Of a stretch of DNA of 64,000 nt, positions 1 through 10,818 are shown piece after piece. Made by a program: the position numbers and the translations under genes. The DNA comes from Coccinella septempunctata (Eukaryota > Arthropoda > Insecta > Coleoptera > Coccinellidae). The DNA is taken from assembly GCF_907165205.1 (NCBI RefSeq), contig NC_058193.1:38085021-38149020 (forward strand), written 5' to 3'. The stretch's first letter is position 1; every line of letters starts with the position of its first letter. The notes under the pieces were generated by a model, which ran no database searches, was not told the origin of the DNA, and saw only the letters and a list, made by a program, of their open reading frames with translations.

Positions 1-240
1 ACAAGAATTTATGAAGAATACTTTTATTTTGCAAAACGTTCAAATATTCATTAGATAGTGTCCAACTTAGTTTCACGAGTTTGGTTCTTTGAATTTTTGG
101 TATTTTTATGGTACGTTATGGTCTTAATGAGAAAACTGGAAGACGTGGGTGATATCTTGTGTTCGAAAAAGATTCATCAAGTAAATGGATGCTCTATATT
201 GCGAAATTCATTCCTTCGATAGAACCGTTTGTAAGATAAA

Positions 241-391
241 ACTAAAAATAACAGTTTTTTATGATTTTTCAACAGCCTGTATCTTTTGAACAGAGCCGAT
301 TCGGTAAAAATGATAAAGGAAAAAAGGGGTTCTTTTGACCTCAAAAATCCACAGTTGAAATATTAGTACAAGTCAAAGACTCACTCTGTAT
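241..391. mobile_element. Family B MITE, truncated copy (B1)
   Basis: This stretch matches one end of the family B element seen complete at 34346-34699. The shared order is a phrase ending in 'caacagcctgtatctttt', then 'gagccgatt', a purine run, 'gacctcaaaaatc', and the terminal 'gtcaaagactcact'. The opposite terminal inverted repeat is missing, so the copy is truncated. There is no coding capacity. The upstream 'aaccgtttgt' segment also recurs next to the 23.5 kb copy, so a longer family variant probably exists. Confidence 0.6.
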
Positions 392-2457
392 GTACAGCAA
401 TGCTGAAGATCTTATTCTAGTGCAAAAAGTAAGTCATCTCTCGAATATAGGGTACACTTCAATTTTCGAAACGTGTAGTTTCATGCTCTAATTGAAATGA
501 AGGTGTATCTGAAATGTTGGTGACAAGCTACAACTGATAAATCATGCCGGGAATGCTTTCGACGTTTCAAGAATGATGATTCGAGCGTTTGAGAAGAGTC
601 ACTATGGTGACAGCCAGAAAAACTAGACGACAAAAATTTATTCGATGAAGATCAAAGTCAAATGCAAGCGTCCCCTACGCTTGCATCTCAAATGTGGGCT
701 GATTCAACAAGCAGTTTCCGTACAATTTAAATCCTTGAGAATCATTCTAAAACAAGGCAAACTGATCAGTGAGACATTGAAAACTCAGTAACGCAAAAGT
801 TTCAAAAAAATATTCATAAACGCTCGAATAGAACATTTTACCACAGCAGCCCTATTATCCAGCCAGTGCTCTTTCTGATTACTGTTTGCTCTAACAAATG
901 TAGCACGATTTGACAATTCGGCGGCACACTTTTTTCGCGGAAATCGAAAATTGACTGCCAACTTGGATCGCCTCGGAAGGCGAGGCATTTTTTCGAGATA
1001 GAATTCGAAAATTGCCTGGAAACGGGACAAATCAATCAGTCAATCATTTTGATCTGAAATTGAAGCATTTTTGATCATGAAAAACCTCACCGAAGAAATT
1101 TTTACTCCCAATATCACTCTTTTATACGTCCCTTGTTCATTAGACCCTTCTGCTCGAGGACCTTTCTCAAACCCTCGGCTTCATTTATAGGAAAGAACGA
1201 ATAAATAATACCACCGTATTCGAAAACTAACAACAAAACCACGCATCCCATTCACGGCAAAGTTAAACGCTGGAACAATGCTCCGGCAATAAATTTTTGT
1301 GAATCCAGCAGAGGTGGAGTCTTCCGCCTCAATCGAAATATATTATATTCGCTTTTCATCGCGCCTTATTTATCGAGCACGGGAAAACAATGGGGAATTA
1401 GGAGTATATGGAGCTCCACGAATTCTTCCCCAATCTGCGGGCATCTTGCGGGCGAGGTTATATTATTGATGTCATCGGCGGCGACAGAACTTGAAACACA
1501 AATCACGCCCGTTGCCAAAGTTCGCGCCGCGTTAAGAAAAGGTGGATGGGTGTGTCCGTTGTGTGCATACACATCCCGGACTGCGTGTCTCCTCACAATA
1601 CGACATCAATTACCGGCAGACCATTAAGGGAACGCCGTTTCTGTGCTCTAACAACTTTCCCGGAGCCTTATCCTGACACGTACTCAGCGCCAGTACTGAA
1701 TTCAATTCATTAGGACTCCGGTCCACGGCTTTCTCTCTTCGTGATATTTAATAGCGCAATAATGCGGGGGAGGACGCCTTTTTTCGCCATTCATCAGATC
1801 CGTAAAGATCTCTGACAAGTTGCGGGACGCTGCAATTATCTCCAATCGATTGAATTAACACGCGGCGGCTGTGATGGTTCGGGGGCAGAACGACGTCCTT
1901 CGATATCACGAAAAACTGGCGAATTTGATGGCTGATCTCGGTTATGAGTCGACCGATCTCGGTAACATGGGAACTGGTAAATATACCATTCGTTTTGTTG
2001 TAATTTATGTCTTCAAGTTGGTGTCACTGTCTTAATTCTGAAATACCTTACTTTCATCTCATTTAAAAGTATTTTTTTAAAGCTCTGTTCAAAATTGCTC
2101 TTGTCCACGCTACTGCCTAGTTCCAAATGTCAACTTATTACTATACGTTTATTCTATGGTTCTTCGAAAACAGCTGATGAATTAATGGCTCATTGTGTAA
2201 ATTCTCTATCAGTTCATCTCATCAAAGTAATCCTCTTTAAAGTCATTTCGTTCAATTCTGGTGCTAACTATGGTTCTACTCGAAAGGTAATGTACTCTCA
2301 GTCTTCTCAAAACTATTAATTACTCTATTTTCATGTTTTCTTCATGCTATCATTCTGTACGAAATGCGTCCACGTGTGAATCTTCAAACAGATTTATAAT
2401 CCTTAATACTAGTACTGCTCAATTCATATTGTTCACTCAAGTCAATTGATTTATGTG
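392..2457. other. No recognisable gene
   Basis: About 2 kb of apparently unique DNA. The part from about 1360 to 1970 is richer in C and G than its surroundings. It holds a 53-codon open stretch starting with ATG at 1874, preceded by an acceptor-like site near 1797. That frame is too short to call. The rest is AT-rich with nothing I can name. Confidence 0.5.
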
Positions 2458-3103
2458 CCTCCATAGTAACAATTCGGTTTAAGAAGTCTACATCGTTTTC
2501 AAATCGAGCACAGATCGAACGCGATGCTTCTACCCTTGCACGCTTTTGGTCAACATTCAAACATTTGGGGATCTAGTTTGCAACAATTTATCATGTCCAA
2601 ATTGACGTGAACTATATGATGAACGCGTTCGTATGAAATATTCTGTGCTTCAGATATACGTTTTAGCCCTCGTTTTAGCCCAATTCGACGTTCTGATAAA
2701 ATCATGTCATGAATTGCATCGATATTTTCGGGGACACAGAAACTGACCTTCCCGATCGGTCATCATCTTCAATGGGAAATTTACCTCTTTTGAAGCTTGC
2801 AGTCCAATTTTTCACGGTCGCATACGAAGGACATTGATCACCAAGGGTATTAAGCATATCTTCGTAAATCTGCTTACCTTTTAACCCTTTTAAATACAGG
2901 TACTTGATGATGGCTCGATACTCCAATTTTTCGATTTTCACAATTTCGGTGGACATCTTCTTTCTTTTAATTTATTGCGTAACTCTGGTTTACTTTTTTG
3001 ACCTCAAACTTCACACTAACACTTCTAATGAGTTATGGTTCGTTGCAATATTTTTTTTATGCATGGAACTGGTCTAGGCTCACTAGATATCAATACATTC
3101 TCG
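2458..3103 (-). mobile_element. Mariner copy M1, N-terminal fragment
   Basis: A minus-strand mariner (Tc1/mariner superfamily) that begins at a TA at 3104-3105. Its 5' inverted repeat reads 'gagaatgtattgatatct' and carries the 'agcctagacc' block shared by the other copies. The frame starts MSTEIVKIEKLEYRAIIKYL and holds the helix-turn-helix N-terminal domain (ATVKNWTASFKRG, then EDDDRSGR). A frameshift follows near 2750. Downstream sequence reads on in pieces to the block just before the first catalytic Asp (NRIVTMD), where the copy stops. The last two thirds of the catalytic domain and the 3' inverted repeat are missing, so it cannot encode transposase. Family members are normally about 1.25 kb with a ~345-residue protein. 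Confidence 0.9.
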
Positions 3104-3106
3104 TAT

Positions 3107-6100
3107 CCTAGATTTTCAGATCTCTCTCTGTTTCTCACATGGAAATAAACTTTCTCATGTCTTCCCCTTTAATAATAAATGCTGATTTATTGTCTTATCA
3201 TGCTCATCTCATCAATTTGAATCAGTTATTTCATTTCCCAGCTCAACTCTGTCGTTAACCTCTCACTTACATATAACTAATTGCTGTCATAGAGTTTCAG
3301 TTGAATGAATCCTGATGTTCTCCAGAATGGATACTTTTCTTACCCATTCTACTTATTGCAAAAAAATATTCAGATTACGAATCGAAGTAAGAACTTAAAA
3401 CTGATCCAAAAATCGTTGACAAGAACTTGCCTAAAACTGAAAACGTTCAGGTATAAGAGAGTGAGCATTTGATTACTCATAAATGAACATTTGGTGAACA
3501 CGAATCGACAATTTTTAAAACGGTCACGAAAACTCTGAGTTTCCTCAACTTTTGTGGAGCATTTTGCTTGATTATCATTCCTAAATTATAATTTCTTTCC
3601 TGTTTTTCAACATTCAATTCGAATTCATGATCCTCGTATAATATCCCATGAAAAACTGCTTCAATTTGTTGATCATGATGAAATCAGAATTTCACAAATT
3701 GCATTTAGTGATGAAAACGGGAATGATATTGATCCAGACCGTCATCGACAGAGAAACACACTGTATTCAGTCGAAGAAGCATTTCCTTATTAAACTCCGT
3801 AATCGTAGGCATCTTATGAGAAACCTTCATCAAAGAAGGGAGAAACCACATAAGGGAGAAATCTCCTATGGTCTGTGAGTCACATATAAGGAACTTTGCA
3901 TGAAGCTGATAAAATCCCCTTTAACTTCCTATACAGAAGAAACTTCGAGCAAGTATTTATAATAAACCAAGACGTAGTCTTTGACAATTTCCTCATTCAT
4001 GTCGGGTACAATGAAGTGGTCTTTTGAGACTTCCCTAGAGGTTAATAGCTTCAAAGGATTCAATTCAAAATGAGTATAAAAATCTATAAATTTGCACGAA
4101 ACAAAACCTCGTAAATTTTTCTTTTAGTTCTCCTCAACAAACTTCGCTATCCGCAGATAAAATTGATTTACCATCATCCGACACAGGACACTCCGAGTTC
4201 CTAAAAAAACTTCCCCATTTTTTCCTATTACAAGATGCAAATCGACCCCAAATTTTAATTTAACGTGTATTAAAATCCAACACAGCTGACGAGCCCGCGG
4301 CTCGAGATTATTCGGCAACAAAAGAAGAGGCTAATCACACTATAATGCGATATATTTGAACCTTAAATACAAATATAATTCCTTCATCTACATAGAAAGC
4401 GTCTTTCGTATCAAATTAGGACGGGACCAACATTTGATGGGCCAGAAATTCATCTTCATGTCACCAAGTTGGCATTTATGTTGCAACTTTCGTTGCCACT
4501 CATTTGAATCGAGGAAAATGAGACAAAGGGCTCCATCAAAAATACCAGTGTATCAAATCTCAAGGAAATAGAAGATTAAAATGAAAAAGTTTAGGTAAAA
4601 GTGGATGCTTAAATCACGTACATTGCTTTTTTCATATCATCGTTCAAATTTCAAACGATATTCTTGAAATTTCAAATTTTCATTTGTAGAAACCGAAAAA
4701 AAATCTGTTTTCCATTCACAAAGATCTTCTGGAAATTAAATTCAGAACATCTCCTTTCTCAAGTCGCCTGATTTCACAGATCAGCAATTCCATTAAAAAA
4801 AACCTACTTCACAATATTTACGACCCATATACATGTCCGCAGCTCATTAGATCATTATTTACGATAATCTAAACAAGTTTTTTCATCGTTAGTCGACAGA
4901 CGGAGGTCTTTTTTATTACTGCAAAAAAAGGTTCGAGTGGACAGGTTGAAAGCCATAAGAATTCAAACGATAATTTATTCGATGTAAAAAACGCAAGGAC
5001 CATACCTATTTGAACGCTCCTGTTAAGCGATGCATGAAATGGGCTCAATAAAAATAAAAACAGGTGTTGACATCGGTGAAGATGAGACAGATGGTGATCA
5101 ACAAATACTACGATTTAATTGAGTTGTCTTGAGTTTTTTGCCCTTTTACGACTTTAAATAAATTACGAAAAACGCTGACATTTATTAATTCATCCGAGTA
5201 CTAGGCTGAGTGGTTTATTGCCTATTTCGTGGAATGAACTGCCTCATATTATCCTTCTTCAAGATAGATGTGATAAATTATCCTTGTTTTTGTTCGAATT
5301 TCAGTGTGAAAGAACATGGATCAAGAGGACATTGGTATGTATAGAATAAACTCTGAAAATTGTACATATTTATGATCTCAACAGTGAGATGGATTTGATT
5401 TGAAGAAATTGGACATTTATTGACCATTCTTCCGTCCATATATCACTCTACTTTTATGTGATTGCCTGGCATTTGTGCAATTTTCAATTACCATTGTCCT
5501 GACACTTCATTGAATTTATTACTCCTTATTTTCTTAGGCAGGTGCTTGTCGTAAACTCTTTCAAGAGATGCACGTGCAGGCAGGTTTGGTCATTTGTAAT
5601 GACTTGATCAATTTTTCCCGAAATATTCAGGAAAATCGCAAAGTTTCGGCCTTATTTCGAATGCGAGGTATATTAAGGATGATTTGCGTTTATTAGCCAT
5701 TTCAAGGGGCATGATTAAAGCATCGAAGAACTTCCTACCGCAGGCACATACTAATAAAACATCGCCCTGAACAACCAATAAACTGACTTCCCGGGCTTAT
5801 GTTAAAACGTAGTAAAAACAGAGATTCAGGGCCCCGGGCAGCCTATTTATGTGTGGTTCTATCGTTTTATCTCCTGTCAGTTTTGCCCGATAACCGAACC
5901 GACATTGTAAGAAACGCTCTAAACGCTGTAATATTTATTGTGGTAAGATAACGAAAGTTTCGATAAAAAGTTGCCGTATGTGTCCCGGAAGTTTGTTGAT
6001 TCGCATACTGAACACCTCAGAGCAGAGCGGAACTATCGATTCGCGGTAACATAATAAAATTGAGAATATCAGGGATAATTTTGAGTTTTTAGAAGGGAAA

Positions 6101-7029
6101 ATTTGGAAAAATGAGAGAGCAAAAATTGTTGAAAACGTTTTTCTTTGTATTCACATTGAAACAATTTACCCCGGAAGAAAATTGTGTTTCAAAATTTTCG
6201 ACTGGATCAAGAATTTGAGCACCGAGCTGTCATAAAGGCCTCGCCGTTGGGGAGAAGTTTTTGTGAAGTGGATGAGAAGGACCAACAGAGAGAGGTCTAG
6301 CCGAGAGAAGGGCAATATAGTTGATGGCGACATTAGACTACGACCTTCAAGGGACCAATCCTGTTTATAACCCTCGCAAATGAACCATTCCAGATTTCGA
6401 TAAGCACTCGACGGGAAACCCTGGCAATCGAATATAAATTATAGTTTATGTGGGCGATAATTCGATAACATCCTTTTTATACGTTGCGAACAAAAAATGA
6501 CGACGTCGTCACCTAATTGAGATTTGCGAGAGGATCGGTTCCTTTAATACAAATTAGAAATTTCGAACCATTATGCTAAAACCTAATCGAGGTTCCTTCT
6601 TCCACTGAAATCTCTTGAAATCCGAAGGATCAGTCCAATAACTTTCAAGATTGAAAGAGTGTTTGAGGGTAGCCTGTATTAAGGTGAGCACCCTGTATAT
6701 ACGCGGGAATATTACTTCACATTCGTGTAGGAGGATGGTTGCGAACCCAGACGGTCGGTATCAGCATTAGAGTTCATTACAGAACATGAACTCCTAGAGA
6801 TTTCCGACGTCTGTTCTGGTTTTCGTTCAATTAAAGCAAACAAGACAAACCGACCCGAATAAACGCGAAACGTTGCTAATTCCCCTATTCTCCTTCGAAT
6901 TATAATTTGCAGGCAACATCCATTAAGAGACTTTCACACCTGAACAACAGACCAGGACTATCACTGATATCGGAATGGTATTTCTCCAAGGATTTCAGTT
7001 ATCCTGAAGAAGAACAAAATTTTCTGTTT
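3107..7029. other. No recognisable gene
   Basis: Nearly 4 kb with no convincing coding sequence. Two short frames (76 codons at 3648-3878 and 71 codons at 4356-4571) have no recognisable domain. A 30-base segment at 5317-5346 sits between a good acceptor (ttcgaatttcag) and donor (gtatgt) and could be a micro-exon. Near 6690, 'gcaccctgtatatac' resembles the CAGGGTG-type ends of nearby elements. Confidence 0.5.
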
Positions 7030-7068
7030 AAATATTTGTACGTGTCAAATACTCATCCTGTATATGAC
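7030..7068. mobile_element. Family B end fragment (B2)
   Basis: About 40 bases matching the terminus of family B ('aaatatttgtacgtgtcaaa' followed by 'tactcatcctgtat'). It lies just left of family A copy A1. Only the outer end is preserved. Confidence 0.45.
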
Positions 7069-7103
7069 AAGTAATCAGCCTTGCATTTTTTGCAACTACC
7101 TAC

Positions 7104-8308
7104 ATATACACCATTTACATTTATTTTAGCAGTCGGTTGGCCATGAAATAATTTTCTCAAGTTTTTGTAACTAGAACGGAGTATGTTTGGCACTCATGAA
7201 ATGTCGTTAATGTCATAACGCCGTTGCCATAACCGATATCAATATTTTTTACGAAAATGCCGAAAGTGATTGCAAAAAGAGACAGGGTTTCAGGAAGTGC
7301 TATTTAGAATTCAGGTCCGCTCATTCAAATAGTTATACCCTGATATTCTAAAATCCACAATACGTCAGACGGTAGCGAACATATTCAACGTAAGAGAATT
7401 TATACAATGTTTCATCTGAATCTAAACGACTTATATTTCAGTTGAATATTTCCACAATCAGAAAGTTTGTGAATGTAGAGGATGACAAAGAATTCCCTTC
7501 TATCGGGAGACCCAAAAAAGTGGTAGCATTTGAGAATTTTATGTTTGAGTGAATTAATGCGAAAAGTTTACTGTAGGATTTTCAATGAATGTCATCGTAG
7601 AATAAGTTCTCGAAAATAGATTTTTTCATTTTTCATTTGACTTGTCCTATACATTGTAAATGTCTTAAGGTACCAGTAGATACCTAATTATTATTATTAT
7701 ATCAATGTATTAAGATGAACAGCCACAAATACGCTCCAGTTGTCTTTTTTGTTCAAAGGTGAAGTTCATCTTGACTTGAAACTTCCTTTAATTTCTTTTA
7801 TTCATATTGATGAAGATAATTTTTGTTGAAGAATTTAACATTTTTGTAATTATCTGTTAATTCCTTCGGGAGATACCCATTCTCAAACACTGCATCATAT
7901 GCATTTCATCTTCGGGTTTATATTTTTGAAATCTACAGTTGATGTAACGTATTCAAACTTTAGCCAAAGAAGATAACGAACATTAACTCTCCTCAAGCTA
8001 GTGCATATTATGATATTATACTGATCCCTTGTATTTTCCGTGCAAATAACTGGATTTGCTATACCTTCAATCAGTTTGTACAAACTTCAATTATGTTCGT
8101 CACATATTTTTCGAAGAGATTCGACATTTGATAAAATACGTAATAACAGAAACTTTTAAGTAGAAAGGGCAACATAGCGTTGATTTAAAAGCCAAAAATG
8201 TTTTGACAAGCGTCAAAACCCCACAGTTTCGTATTATACAGAGTGAAATGGGTCAAATTTCCATGGCCACCCGACTGCGACTGCTAAAATAAAAGTGAAT
8301 GGAGTATA
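7104..8308 (+). mobile_element. Family A TIR transposon, copy A1
   Basis: About 1.2 kb, bounded by inverted repeats of roughly 40 bp. The left end contains 'tttattttagcagtcggttg' then 'gccatg', and the right end carries its reverse complement ending 'gaatggagtata'. Ends abut TA. Two more copies lie at 38456-39554 (inverted) and 55132-56307. Inside, on the plus strand, a degraded gene starts at an ATG near 7258 (MPKVIAKRDRVSGS). A GT-AG intron of about 50 bp follows near 7390-7441, then a segment reading STIRKFVNVEDDKEFP and GRPKK. A basic GRPKK stretch after helical sequence suits a transposase DNA-binding domain, but this is inference. The third copy preserves the same intron. No catalytic DDE/D domain is visible, so it is non-autonomous. 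Confidence 0.75.
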
Positions 8309-9162
8309 CATGGGCTCCTCTCACGAAAGCTATCTTTTAAAAATATTTTTCTTCGAGTCAAGCAAATCCACTTTGGAAATTCCATAATAGCCACGTGACG
8401 TTGATGCCGTTGATTTGCCCAATCGATACCGAGTGAAATGACCAACTCCTCCATTCGAAACTATTCGGTTATCATTCCCCGGGGGTCTTTAAATATTTAA
8501 CGTCGAGTTAGAGTTATTCCCGATTCACCCTCATCTTCAAGAGGCTCCCCATTATAGGGGCGAAGACCACCCTCTCTCCCTCTCCACCGCGGACGGGATC
8601 GAAGACAGATTTTTAAAATTCACCGTCCCGACCAGATCACCCAATTGAATTTCCAGGAATCGCTCGAGTCAACATTTACATTGTTGTCGTCTACAAGCTA
8701 ATTAATGGCGTTTTGACAGATCATTTTTTAATTAATTTCGGGTCGGACATCCCCGTCTGGGGTTACGGCTTCCGATTGGGGTCGACAAATATTGGATTTC
8801 TTGAATAATAATGTTTCGTCTTGGAAAAAAGACGCGAGATTCGTTTTTATACGAAGATCGCTGATGGAAATTCGAGAATCAGGGCGATGCCAGATTGTGA
8901 AATGACATTACTAGTCTTTTGGAGAAGATTTCCAGACTTCTTAGTTGTGTTTGAAAAGGAATTCGATCTATTTGATATTGATGATATAATTTATCCTTTA
9001 TTCTCTTTGGAAAGTTCAAGTTTTTTCTTGTGTAACATACAGGGTGTCCAGAAATTGGAAGTACAAACGTAGAGGGGAGATTCCTTAAGAGGCAAATTGA
9101 ACTAAGAGTACTGAGACGTTGAAAGGCAAAATTTGCGAAAAACATATTCGAAAATGCTTAAG
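8309..9162. other. No recognisable gene; GC-rich stretch
   Basis: The part at about 8470-8770 is GC-rich (ccccgggggtc, ccaccgcggacggg) and may be a CpG-rich conserved or regulatory segment. ORFs at 8821-9145 overlap on both strands and have no recognisable domain. 'tacagggtgtccagaaattgg' begins near 9038 and resembles a dispersed transposon terminus. Confidence 0.4.
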
Positions 9163-9164
9163 TA

Positions 9165-9925
9165 CGACGATATATTGAAAAATTCTCAGCCTACTATAGA
9201 ACCAAACAAAATTTCGATGTCAAAATATTTTATTACTCAACATATTCTCCTCTTAATTGGATTAATTTATTTTAACGAACCTGCAACGTCTCTAGACCTT
9301 TCAAAAAAAAAGTTTCTTATTGCTCTGCAAACCAGGCCTCCACTGCTTTTATTACCACCTCGTTGGAAGAAAATTTACGACCTTTTAAACTTTTTTTCGG
9401 TTGAGGAAAGAGAGATGATAGTCGGATGGAGCCAAATCTGGTAAATAAAAGGGGTGTTCTAGTAATTCAAACCCTAAATCACGAATTTTTTGCATGGCAA
9501 CATGAGATTTGTGTGCAGGGGCTTTGTCCTGGCAAAAACGAAACACCTTTGGACAGCTTTCCGTGTCTTTTCTCTTAATTCTTTTCCCGTAGAGTGGCCA
9601 GTAATGTCGAATAGTAATCTCCAGTTATTGTTCTACCCTTATCCAAAAAATCAATCATGATTACTCCATGGCAATCCCAAAAAACTGAAGCAAGAACTTT
9701 TTCAGCAGATTTTTGGACCTGTAACTTCTTAGGTCTTGGAGAGCCAGAGTGTCGCCATTCAATCGATTGTTGCTTTGTTTCTGGATCGTAGAAATGTACC
9801 CAAGTCTCATCCATAGTAACAATTCGGTTTAAGAAGTCTACATCGTTTTCAAATCGAGCACAGATCGAACGCGATGTTTCTACCCTTGCACGCTTTTGGT
9901 CAACATTCAAACATTTGAGGATCCA
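9165..9925 (-). mobile_element. Mariner copy M2, C-terminal fragment
   Basis: A minus-strand mariner missing its N-terminal third. The 3' inverted repeat lies at the left edge beside TA 9163-9164. The longest frame (9575-9910) contains the first catalytic Asp in TMDETWVHFYDPETK, then WRHSGSPRPKK and WDCHGVIMIDFLDKG. A one-base insertion near 9531 shifts the frame just before the second catalytic block (QDNAPAH in sister copies), and an Asn codon there has also changed. Homology ends abruptly at about 9925, within WIPKCLNVDQ. It is a dead copy. Confidence 0.9.
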
Positions 9926-10818
9926 TCTCCATCGTCTGCTGTCTCATGCACCGCGGGTATAATTCCTCATCCAGACCGTGGCAGACCTGATATCCTACCG
10001 CGTAAATTTCGAACGGGCGAATTTTTTACCGCCCCATCCGCCCTGCATCTGCTTCAGAAAGCCGAGGCAGTAAAATTTCTTAATGATAATACATAACGAA
10101 GCTCACTAACGCCGCGGCAAGTGAAAAGCAAGCCGAATTTAACGAACACCCACCGAATAAATCAAACAAGCAGACGTTTCCGACCATATTTCGTATTTTA
10201 TTTCCAAAGACGTATAACTTACACCTGCATCGCCCTCCCGCATGCGGGGGTGGAAAAGGGGGGACAGAAGTGTAGAAAGACCGGCAAGAAGTGTATAAAT
10301 CTCGAACGGATGGGGGTTTCGCCGTCTAATCCGACCGAAAAAGCTTTCTACGTTTCCCATTCTTAGTCAATTTTCATCTGTAAATATTGGCCTAATCCTA
10401 ACCCACTCTCGTCTTTAAGCAGAAGGGATGAGTGTCATGCTGCCTCGTTCTTCGTTCGCAGGAGTAGGCACTTATTAAAACAAACCTGCTTCTGATCGCT
10501 GTTGCTTTCAGTTTTCTCCCTGCGTCTACGACAATCTTTCTTGTCTCGCCTCGCATACATGGTTTCAACTAATTAAAGCTGACAAGCGTCGGGGTTTTCT
10601 CCTGATATTATTAGAAAGCAGGACTACTCGGATATTGCTAGGCCAGGAATGGAATATAGCTGTGTGAAAATTCACCGTCTCATCTACATTTCCTTTTCGA
10701 TTTGTTTTGATTTCTTCTCACGCGAATTATTCAAGAACTGATTTCAATTATGGTGAAATGGTTTTGTTAAGATACATTCAAGTTGTCTGTGAGTATTGTG
10801 TATATTTTCAGATTGAAA
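9926..10818. other. No recognisable gene; GC-richer unique DNA
   Basis: Unique sequence between M2 and the satellite. The part at 9930-10340 is GC-rich and gives overlapping ORFs on both strands (9896-10096, 10121-10366, 10139-10360) without any recognisable domain, as expected of composition-driven open frames. 10370-10818 is ordinary AT-rich DNA. Confidence 0.4.

Noticed and set aside
1874..1976. ATG-initiated short exon candidate (MVRGQNDVLRYHEKLANLMA...)
   Set aside because: The total open stretch is about 53 codons, the donor is weak (gtaaat), and it does not join in phase to the micro-exon candidate at 5317.
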